Positions 51,804 through 60,713 of a stretch of 64,000 nt of DNA are shown piece by piece (position 1 is the first letter of the stretch; each line of letters opens with the position of its first letter). Origin of the DNA: Rhynchopus euleeides (lineage: Eukaryota; Euglenozoa; Diplonemea; Diplonemida; Diplonemidae); the NCBI GenBank assembly GCA_963210315.1, contig OY723272.1, positions 2,280,237 to 2,344,236 on the forward strand, given 5' to 3'. A model generated the notes under the pieces. The model made no database searches. It saw only the letters and a list, made by a program, of their open reading frames with translations, and had not been told where the DNA came from. A program made the position numbers and the translations under genes.

Positions 51804-54298
51804 TGTCGTTTTCTTCTGTTTTTGTTGTTGCTCGGTGGCCGGCACTCGGAGGCTGGCACAACCTCCGTTCAAGTGCGGCACATTCCTTTTTTGCGATACT
51901 TCCAATCACCCGCCTCCCACACCCCCTTGTTGTTGTTGACATTGTTGTGTGACCTTTTGTTGTGGGCCGCTCAGAATAGTGAGCCCCCAACAAATGTGTG
52001 TACTGGCACGCTTTGGCACTGAATGCCACCGCTGTGTTTGGTTTCTGTGTTTGTTTTGCTTTCCCCGTCTTCTCGGTTTCATATTTTTTTGGCATCTGGA
52101 TCGCAAAATACTCTGCATGCCCCGGGCGGTCCTCCGCCATTCCTGTGCGTCCGGCGATGCGCCACACCATCGAGGGCGTGTCACCGCAAGAAGATGCTCA
52201 GGAAGCCAGGGCAAGCTGTTGCTTTTTGTGATAAGTCGCTGACATTAATCTCACTCTGGGGACAACAGTGGGCCCCGACACCATGCTGTGTTGGGATTGT
52301 CCCACTCTTCTCCACACAAGACTTGTGCTTCCCATGACAACTTGGGGCGCACCCCAGGGGATACTGCACTCTTCACCTCGTGTGCTGAGCGCGTTCCCGC
52401 CAATGAAAAAATACAACAAACCGAAGTTCGGGGAAGGCTTTTTGAGTTTTTGCTTGCCTGACCTCGCGATGTGTGCACCACTCTCCCATCACGCACAAGC
52501 AACACACGCTTGTGCGATCATCGCGTTGTTCTACTAGGATCATCATCACGGCTTCTCTCATGCATTTTTGCTGGACTTGAGAGGCCCCCTATCTCCCCCC
52601 TACATCTCTGGAAGGGGTGGGCTGCTTTTTTCTACTGGCATCGTTTCTCCGATTCCCTCACACGAGAGCTTCCTTTTTGGGGCTCCTCCGAAGAATACTT
52701 TAAAAAAACTGCTGCTTCCATGTGTACAAGTCGTTTCCCTTATCCCGCCACCATCCCGTCTTTTGACTGGAGAATTCTATCGTTTTTTGGGGGATGGACC
52801 GCCGGTCATCCCTCTGACTGTTATTCTTGAAAAGTGTTGTGCTTGAATTGAAAAGCTCTTTTGGCTGCCTGTGTCTGAAAGCCAGACGAGACGGATCCCG
52901 CGTATACGTTGGGTGCTTTCCACCGTCTTCGTCACCTAGCCTTCTCTCGTCTCTACCTACTGACATACGAATATCGGCCTTGTTTTTTCCCCAAGAGAAA
53001 CAAGGCGCGGTTGCTCCGTCTTTCACCCCATTTATCCTGTCATCTGTGCACCCTTTTCGTTCTTCTAGACCCTCATCTCGAAGTGGTGGCTCATGATGCG
53101 CTGTTTCTTTTCTCATAAATTCACACCCCTTGCTTTGTTTCTCAAGAAATCTTCGGGGTGGTTCTGGAAACCTCCCTCAAAAACCAATGAAGCGGGGTGT
53201 GAACAAGGGTCGCCCCCAGTTGGCTCCCCGAAAACATCAGAGCCCCAACAAGATCCCGCACAGAAGACATAACAAGACCTGTGCGTGTTGTCCCCCCGGA
53301 AACAATGGCCCGGAGGGCACCAACCAGACGTGCCACATTTCACTTATCTACAACTCAATCCAGAGAAGCACCAGCACAACGCAAAGGTGGCCTAACCACG
53401 CACCTCTGCAGTGCACGTAGCCTCTCCTCTTTTGGTACGCTGACAGCCCAGCACGTTTTCCATTTGATAGCTGTTCAAAACATTGTTCAACACCTGGCGT
53501 CAATACCGAATCGATCGGGGTGGTACAGACATGCAAGGTGCAAGTTGGTTGCCAACATGGACTCACGCTTGTTCTACCGCCCTGTTTGAATCTTGGCACT
53601 CGTGCGAGAGTGGTGCTTTCGGAATACATTTGGGTAACCCGGGGGGCGCCGGGGGGACTGTCCCTGCTCTCCTCCGCTTCGTTGGAACTGAGAGTGGTCG
53701 ATTCAACAAGTAGTGTTGTTGACTCGAGAATATGTCTCGCTGGCATTGTTCCCGTTGGTCTTCTAAATTCCATTGTTCCGCGAGTTATTCATTCCATTAT
53801 CATTTTTTTAACACATATCCTCTACCATATTCTTGCTGGTGCGTCCGCAGGGAGGCACTACGCATGGCTTCTTCCCATTGCTTCTTTATTTTGTGGTTCT
53901 GCACTGCTTCATCTGCTTCTCAGCACTCTGCTTCACTCCCGCGCCCCACAAAAAAAACCTTCCTATTTTTGCGTGAATCCGGGCCCCGTGTCCCGGTCCT
54001 TGATCTTTTGTGCCGCACAAGATGCAACACACAATCTTTTTGCGGTTGTTCCCACTCAGAGAACTGCACCGTATGCAACTGCAGTCATCACGTAAGGGAA
54101 ATGCCGTACTAACCAACGGTATTTGCTGTAAGGCGCAAACGATCCTCCTCTCCTCAGAGTCGAGTAGAGTTGCAGGATTGTCTGTCGTCTTCTAACTCTT
54201 CCGATACGCGTCTTCAACAGTACGGGCTTCCCCATCGCTGTTTTGAATCTTGCGACGCACTCTTCTTACCTCTTACTATTCCAAACCTTCTTCCCATC

Positions 54299-54383
54299 AA
54301 TGGGCTTCACTCAAATTGCAGAAAAGTGAGCCCGAACAAAATTGGTACACACATGACATGTTTGACAGAGAGCGAAGGCATCC
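54299..54383. mobile_element. MITE-like copy
   Basis: GGGCTTCACTCAAATTGCAG at the left, TGTTTGACAGAGAGCGAAGG at the right; the same internal order as 5656-5764. Confidence 0.45.
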
Positions 54384-54653
54384 AAGATATCCCACTCAAG
54401 GATCTTGTCAGAAGTTGTTAGGGCACGAGAACTGAACGCCCTGAACTGCCCGTTTGCTTGTTTTGTTTGTTCGAATTCTGACGGGATGGCCGATCCCAGT
54501 CACGGTCTTTTCACCACAGACAACCCCCATAATGCATAACCAAGGAAGACAGCAACAGAACCGACGTTATTGAGAAGAAGGCTGGCAGCGCGGGTTGTGG
54601 CACGCATTTTTGCTCAGTCTCGCTGTGCTCGCTCCCACGACACCACCCACCAC

Positions 54654-54674
54654 CACCACCACCACCACCTGCAG
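54654..54674 (+). promoter_or_regulatory. putative trans-splice acceptor with (CCA)n tract
   Basis: CACCACCACCACCACCTGCAG ends 50 bases before the ATG of the next gene; the clearest of several such tracts here. Confidence 0.45.
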
Positions 54675-54724
54675 GTGATTTACACACAGTGTCTTACACA
54701 CACCCTTACTCTTACTGGTATCCG

Positions 54725-55156
54725 ATGCACCATCCTGATCCTGACGCTGCAGACTATTCATTCCCGTACATGCCTTCGGATGAGTTCCCAGAGTACACAT
54801 GTGCATGGTATCCGGAAACAGTGTACGCTGGGCTGGAGTACCCAGAGTACATGCCGTACGGCTGGGAGCCTTCCCCTGCTCACAGGCCTGCTTCACAGGG
54901 GATGCTCAGCGTGCCTCAGTCCCCATGTGACACTGCGCTGGACGGCGAGGTGCCGCCACAGGGCGACATGAGTCGCAGCTTCGCGCGACGTGAGCGGGAG
55001 GAGAGCAGCGAGGAGGATGACGAGAGGCGGGCTCCTGCATTGGAGGATGGGGTTGAGCCGCCGCAAACGCTGTCGCTGCCGTTCGCCGTGCTGCGCGAAT
55101 GTGCAGGTGCCACTGTCATTGAAAAGGAGCAGCACGAGACAGAGGACGAGATGGAC

Positions 55157-55190
<34 letters not shown>

Positions 55191-55324
55191 AGAAGAAGGC
55201 AGCTGAGCGCCCTGACCCGCGTCTCGACATGAACTACTGGCTCCAGGCACCGACTGCCGCCGAGTGCTGCATCGTCCCAGTCGACGAGGACCCGGTGCCG
55301 TACGAGCTCCTTGCCTCGATGTAG
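54725..55324 (+). CDS. new paralogous family, member 2 (YWLQAP...LLASM protein)
   Basis: 199 residues from the first in-frame ATG after the acceptor tract; the frame extends 12 codons further to a GTG. The N-terminal third is rich in Tyr, Pro, Glu and Trp (PEYTCAWYPETVYAGLEYPE). An acidic Ser/Glu stretch follows. The family islands come next: LPFAVLRECA, then a long Lys run coded by repeated AAG (about 55160-55197), YWLQAPTAAECCIVPVDE and the C-terminus PYELLASM. The second and third islands are almost adjacent, unlike in the paralogue at 47995. Probably nuclear or nucleolar because of the Lys run (inference). It lies upstream of the HisRS gene in the same direction. Confidence 0.75.
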
Positions 55325-56240
55325 TTCGATCTCCAGAACAAACCTGCTACAATATTCAGTCCCGCCACCCGTTGCTTTTGTTAACCTGTTTCCTTGCTTT
55401 TGCTTCCCAGCTCCGATGAAGGTAGAACCGACATTCCACTGACTCAAATGGCACATTGGTGCCGAGACATCCCAGCCTTCTTTAGATTTTCGCCATTTCT
55501 CCCTCTTCTTGCTTCTACTTTCTTGATTTATGTCTGACAAATGTCATGTCGACGGACAGTTCGGGTGTCGTTCGATCTGTCAGGAAGCAGACAATTCACC
55601 CCTTGGCGAGTTGGAGAGTGCCAGTGCCTGCTTGTCGTCTGTGTTTCTTTGAAACGCAGAAATGCACGCGGAGTGGCAAAAGTGGGGACCACTCAGCACG
55701 AAGACCACGAGAGCTGAGGTGCTAGTTCCCCCTCTCCTCGTTAACTGGAGACCTTTTCGTTATGAAATCCCTTTGGGGATTGCACATGGACTCGCCCTTC
55801 CTTACTCTCTTCTACCTCTCACAGTTGAAACAGTCCACAGGCTGGGCGGTTACGGTTTCCTCCGGAGCATCTACGACTGTCGCTGCCCCCGCGGTTCGGG
55901 ACCCAACCCCGTCACAACCCTTGACCAAACCACAACACTTCGCTCGCTGCCAATGTCGTTCCAGGTTTTGTGTCCTCTGGACACTCAGTGTGCAAACTGA
56001 GTGCGGCATCCTGAGCTGTGGGCATTCAGATACCTGAAAATCATTGGCTGTGGGCATTCAGTTTATTCGCGAGCAAGGTGCTCGGGGTTTTGCCCTTCGA
56101 TGCACTGCGTGTGATATCGCCTCGCTCCGTTGTGTCCCACACAACAAGCAGATCGCCACGCATGCATGCAAGACTCCCTGCGGGGGGCACTCAGGAGCAG
56201 GTGGTCATTGGGGCGGTGGGGGTCAGGGGAAAGACATAAC
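55325..56240. other. intergenic spacer with orphan satellite units
   Basis: No gene. At 56010-56071 there are two diverged units of the 32-bp satellite that fills the right end of the window. Confidence 0.5.
56010..56071 (+). repeat. orphan pair of 32-bp satellite units
   Basis: CCTGAGCTGTGGGCATTCAG, then ATACCTGAAAATCATTGGCT and TGTGGGCATTCAGTTT. Clearly the same monomer as the 60714-64000 array, with a few substitutions, 4.6 kb away and 170 bp before the HisRS start codon. Confidence 0.8.
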
Positions 56241-57786
56241 ATGGCGGGTAACAGTGCCGACGCTGCGGCCGTGCATCCTGTGCAGGGGACACGCGACTTC
56301 GCCCCGGAGGAGATGCGCCTGCGCAACTGGCTGTTCGCCCACTGGCGCAAAGTGGCAAAGCAGTTCGGGTTTGAGGAGTACGACGCACCGGTATGACACA
56401 GAGACACCCTCGCATCTGAGGATGCTCATCTGTACTGATCGTTTTCCGTTGCCCCCATCTCCATGTTTGCCTTCTCAGGTGCTCGAGGCTGAGGCGCTCT
56501 ACACGCGCAAGGCTGGCGAGGAGATCGTCGGGCAGATGTACAACTTCACCACGAAGGGGGGCCACCGCGTGGCGCTGCGCCCTGAGATGACACCCACACT
56601 TGCCAGGCTGGTGATGCAGAAGGGGCAGTCGCTGCTGCTGCCCATCAAGTGGTTCAGCATCCCGCAGTGCTGGAGGTATGTCACGTGCTGTGCTGCCTGT
56701 CGCAACCTCCTCTGCAGGTACGAGGCTATCACTCGTGGGCGCCGGAGGGAGCACTTCCAGTGGAACATGGACATCCTCGGTGTGTCCCCCGTCACCGCAG
56801 AGGCAGAGTTGATCTCTGCCGCCATCACGTTCCTCTCCAACGTGGGATTCACTGCGCAGGATGTTGGCTTCAAGGTGTGTAACAATGCCACCGTATATCA
56901 CGAACACCACTGCGTCCCTGCAGATTAACTCTCGGAAGCTGCTGCAGACAGTGCTCGAGAAAGCTGGGGTGACTGAGGATATGTTCGCCCCCGTGTGTGT
57001 CATTGTCGACAAGATTGAGAAGATCAAGCGCCCCGCAGTGGAAGAGGTATGCCAGAAGGGGGCGGAGAAGGGTGTTCCCAACTCATCATCTCACAGATGC
57101 TTGCGGAGCTCGGGCTGCAGGCGAGCATCGTCGACAATATTCTCACGACCCTTGGGCTGAAGACCTTCGACGAGATGAAGGCTGTTGTGGGCGACGATGC
57201 ACCCGTGGTGAAGGAACTTGAGGAACTCTTTGAGCTGCTGGATTCGTACGGCTGCAAGGATTGGGTGACCTTTGACGCCAGCGTGGTGCGTGGGCTTGCA
57301 TACTACACCGGTGTGGTGTTCGAGTGCTTCGACCGCGAGGGGGAGCTGCCGCGCGCCATCTGTGGTGGTGGTCGCTACGACAACCTGATGAACACGTACG
57401 GGCACAACAAGCAGATCCCTGCGTGCGGCTTCGGTTTCGGAGACTGCGTCATCATGGAGCTGCTCAAGGTGAAGAATCTGCTCCCGGAGCTGCGGCCAGA
57501 GGTCCAGGACCTGGTCATCCCTCACAACGAGTCCATGCGCCAGGAGGCTATCGCTGTGCTCCAGAAGCTGCGCGACTCTGGTCGCTCCGTGGATGTCCTC
57601 CTGAAGCCAGCCAAGAGCGTCAAGCAGTCGTTCTCGTACGCAGACCGTGTTGGTGCACAGCGTGCAATCCTCGTCGCACCAGAGGAGTGGAAAAACCGCA
57701 AGGTGGTGGTGAAGGACCTTCGGGCAGAGGGTCGCGGTCACGGGGACTCCGACAGGGGGACGGAGGTTGCTCTCGATGACCTGTAG
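56241..57786 (+). CDS. HARS: histidyl-tRNA synthetase, cytosolic type, five exons
   Basis: Exons 56241-56390, 56479-56675, 56718-56874, 56924-57046 and 57097-57786, giving 438 residues. All junctions are GT-AG and restore the class II synthetase core. Motif 1 region: GFEEYDAP joined to [16 protein letters not shown]. Then [20 protein letters not shown]. Motif 2: FSIPQCWR joined to [20 protein letters not shown]. HisA motif: [17 protein letters not shown] and [10 protein letters not shown]. Motif 3: [15 protein letters not shown]. The anticodon-binding domain ends with [19 protein letters not shown] and VALDDL. The enzyme charges tRNA-His with histidine. No presequence is obvious, so cytosolic. 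It has the usual length of the archaeal/eukaryotic type. This is the best-supported gene model in the window. Confidence 0.95.
56391..56478 (+). other. HisRS intron 1 (88 bp)
   Basis: GTATGA donor, TTGCCTTCTCAG acceptor, phase 0. Confidence 0.9.
56676..56717 (+). other. HisRS intron 2 (42 bp)
   Basis: GTATGT donor, CCTCTGCAG acceptor, phase 2, splitting the Arg codon of motif 2. One of the shortest spliceosomal introns one could expect. Confidence 0.9.
56875..56923 (+). other. HisRS intron 3 (49 bp)
   Basis: GTGTGT donor, CGTCCCTGCAG acceptor, phase 0, between VGFK and INSRK. Confidence 0.9.
57047..57096 (+). other. HisRS intron 4 (50 bp)
   Basis: GTATGC donor, CATCTCACAG acceptor, phase 0, between PAVEE and MLAELGL. 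Confidence 0.9.
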
Positions 57787-58444
57787 TCAACAGGCTCAAA
57801 GCCTACCAGACTAGCTCTGGCAACGTGTGTGTCTTTGTGCAATCTAGCCCACTTCCTGGCACATCTTCAACACTGCTGTGATGCTTCTGGAGGAAGGGCG
57901 AATCTCAGGGTCACTTCTTGCTCCAACGTGGTGCTCTAACGACAGTCACAGGGGGTCTTCGCTACGGGGTGATCGTCAGTGCATTTTGGTGCATTTCCTG
58001 TTGAATTGGCTGAAAACTGACGAAGAGGGGTTTGCCCCCGATCTCCCCCGACACATGAGTGTGGTTGCCCGATCTCCCCCGATCTCCCCTACGAACGACT
58101 TTAGTCGAGTGGCTTCGCCACGGTAAGGGAGATTTAGAATAGGGAGGAGCGGCGCGCGAGGTTTCTGTTGCTGTTTGCTTCAGTGTTTAAGATACTGTTA
58201 TGAAAAACGGGGCTTAGCCCCGGTTTTTGAGATTTTGCCCCGAAAAACCGGGGGTGCCTCTTTTTTTTTTTCCACCGGGATTTTTCTGAGATTCTGTCCG
58301 GGTACTATTCCAGGGTACTTTTTGGCCAGAGGAGGCCGGGGCCAAGAGCACAATGCCCTGCCCCAGGCGTTAGCCCGATGAACCTGTTGAGCACAAGGTG
58401 CACGTTGACTACATGCGGCGTGCGACTATGGAGCAGAATCAGCT

Positions 58445-58502
58445 GTTCACTACCGTGGCCTCCGGCGGCTGGGGGGCTCCGCCCCCCAGACCCCCCTGTG
58501 GC
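58445..58502 (-). repeat. 58-bp GC-rich hairpin module, copy B
   Basis: Exact inverse of 29684-29741. It starts GTTCACTACCGTGG and contains GGGGGGCTCCGCCCCCC. Confidence 0.85.
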
Positions 58503-58746
58503 CTGTGCCTGTCCAGAACCAAGTCTGCAAGGGCAACCTGCGGTGCTTTCAACACCACCACGCTCTTCCTCATCGACTGGCTCCTTCGCGTTGACGACAA
58601 CAAGGAGCGCGCTCCTCTCGGACCTGGCAGCGGCGGCGAAGTCAGTCCCCCGCAGAGGAGCCACCCTGCCCATCCCAGTTGAGTGGCGTGGAGTGAGGTG
58701 TTGTGGGAAGGGAAAACCCTTCCATTTGGGGAAATGGCCGAAATTT

Positions 58747-58888
58747 TACCCCCGATTACCCCCGGTTTTCGGCGCGCAGCCCGGAACCCTATCTTTTACC
58801 CTGCTTTGCTATCCCTGCTACCCCCGATTACCCCCGGTTTTCGGCGCGCAGCCCGGAACCCTATCTTTTACCCTACTTTGCTTGCCCT
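58747..58888 (+). repeat. 71-bp tandem duplication
   Basis: TACCCCCGATTACCCCCGG followed by TTTTCGGCGCGCAGCCCGG and AACCCTATCTTTTACCCT occurs twice (starting 58747 and 58818), with only end differences. Confidence 0.8.
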
Positions 58889-59489
58889 TTTTTTTTCATT
58901 TGTGGCCCACCGCCCCGCGTCTCATTGCCTTCTCTGCCAGGTCACGGGTCCCCTCGAGGTGCCCTCCCGACTCATCCCTTTTACCCTCGTCGTTGCCCCT
59001 TTTGGCACCCCCCGATGGCCGGACCCAGGGTGCCTCGTCAAAGTGTTATCCCTACAGAGAACCGCCCTGGTTTTGGCCCCCATGAGCACCATGGCACCAG
59101 AAATCCAGGAAATTTGGCTCCCTGGTCCCACCGTCACTGCTATGCTTGTCCTTCTGCATTACCTTTCGCGTTTACTTGCCTTCGGACTGGGTCACGGGAT
59201 GGAAGAGGGCGGTCAGGGTCTGGGAAAGTGAGGATGTGTGTCAAGACCTCGTCTCGTTGTGCCTGGGTGGTTTGGTAGTGGATGGGATGAGACACAGGCC
59301 ATTGAGCCCAGCACGCGTGCATGAGAGAGAGAGGGATTTGAGGCCCCCCCGCCCCCAGGTTCCCTGCCCACCTGGACGGACCCAAGTGCCTCACACCGGT
59401 TCTCTCCCCACCCGGTGGTCCACCTGACGGGCAAGTGCTGAAAAAAAATGTTTGCTTGCTGTTTTTGCTGTGTTGTTTCCGGCCGGCGC

Positions 59490-60424
59490 GACTGCGGACG
59501 ACCTGCGGCAGTACGTCGTGAAGGTGCGCAAGGCCCAGACGCTCCGCCAGCGGCGGCTGCTGAGCGGGAGGCTGCGCCAGGGGGAGCACGCCCAGGTGTG
59601 GGCTGCGGAGGCGGGGAAGCGCAAGCCCGGGGGCGAGCCAGTACGGCCCTCGGCGGGGCAGGGTGCTCCAGGTTTGCGGGTTTGCAGGCGGCGTGCATGG
59701 CGTGTGGTGGGGAGGACCTGCCGTGCGCTTGTCCGAGGGGGCGATTGCGGTTGGTGCAGGCGTCGGGGCGGCCCCGCGGGTGGGCGGCGGTGGTGAAGGA
59801 GCAGGTGTGTGAGGAAGCAGGGGAGCCGGGGGCGGCCCCGAAGAAGCGACGGGCGGGTGGGGCGGGAGCGACGGCCGAGCCACCAGGCGGTTGCACACCC
59901 CCTCCTTCGGACGCGCCGCCAGTGACCCCCGCCGGGGCGGTGCAGGGCACAGCAGCTGAGCAGCGGGAGCGAGAAGCGGACCGGTGGCAGCGCGTGCAAG
60001 AGCTGTCGGCCACGGAGCCTGTGGCGGCCTTCATCGCCCAGTGGCAGAGTGTCGCTTCGCTCGGCTGATGGGCCGCAGCGGGGAGTCGTGGGCTGACGAG
60101 CTGGTCCTCGGGGGGCTTGCAAGGGCCCTCTGCATCAACATCCTGGCGTTCAGGAAGCAGGGCCAGGGGGTCAGAGTGTGGCGCGCAGCGAGGCGGGCGG
60201 CAGGGATGGCGGCGGTGGCGTTTGCGGGTGAGTCGGGACAGGCAGACGGCACAGCGGTGGGCCACTTTGTGCCTCTGATCCTGCCCGAGCCGCTGCAGCA
60301 GTGGGCGCTGGAGGTGGACGCGTGCCCAGTGGGGCAAGATATCCGCGCCAGGGGGCGTGAAGCTACGCATCTGATGAGCCTCCAAGTCGGTTGGCAGACG
60401 AGCTGTGGGCGTGCACCACGCCGG
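59490..60424 (+). pseudogene. OTU-like cysteine protease, spread over three frames
   Basis: Protein-like stretches follow an OTU order but use all three frames. Frame 1: ADDLRQYVVKVRKAQTLRQR and RGGDCGWC (59737-59757), like the GDGNC catalytic Cys loop. Frame 2: WAAVVKEQVCEEAGE and WQRVQELSATEPVAAFIAQW. Frame 3: SWADELVLGGLARALCINIL then AFRKQ, matching the WGGELEL.ALA..L...I.V block, and AVGHFVPLILPEP, with the catalytic His of the HY..L type motif. Frame changes fall near 59760-59790 and 60055-60085 without convincing splice sites, so it is probably a pseudogene. OTU domains often travel in eukaryotic transposons. It lies immediately left of the satellite array. A weak but coherent family call. 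Confidence 0.4.
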
Positions 60425-60713
60425 TGAGCGTTCGCGGGTGCTGGGGGAGCGGCGAGTGCGGGGTGGCGGTGTGCCTCACGTGCCGCGACAAGTCAATGGG
60501 AGGCACCCAAAACACAAAAACAGCCACCCAAGTGTCAGTGATCCTGGTCTCAGCAGCTCGCGCGGGTATGGGGAAGTGTGCGGCGAACCGGTCTGACGGG
60601 CCAGCGGAGGTGGACGTCAGGAGGGTGTGTTTCCTTCGGCAGCAGATGGCGGCGGCGGGCAGCGAAGGAGGCGGCGTGGGTCCCGCGGACGGCAGACGGC
60701 TGACGGCTGGTTC
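60425..60713. other. spacer before the satellite array
   Basis: An open frame of 116 codons (60391-60741) crosses it and runs into the satellite; no domain. It may be the tail of the OTU-like element. Confidence 0.35.

Larger units (their letters stand above)
48760..54724. other. 6-kb gene-poor region
   Basis: Lower GC than the genes. Only scattered frames under 215 codons, none recognised; the longest (50147-50782, minus) looks accidental. Contains MITE-like copies at 51741-51803 and 54299-54383. The final 70 bases are (CCA)n-rich and end ACCACCTGCAG at 54674. Confidence 0.5.
57787..59489. other. repeat-rich intergenic region
   Basis: No gene recognised. Contains the decayed end GGGTCTTCGCTACGGGG (57954), an inverted CGGGGCTTAGCCCCG hairpin (58209), the 58-bp module at 58445-58502, and a 71-bp tandem duplication at 58747-58888. 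Confidence 0.45.
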
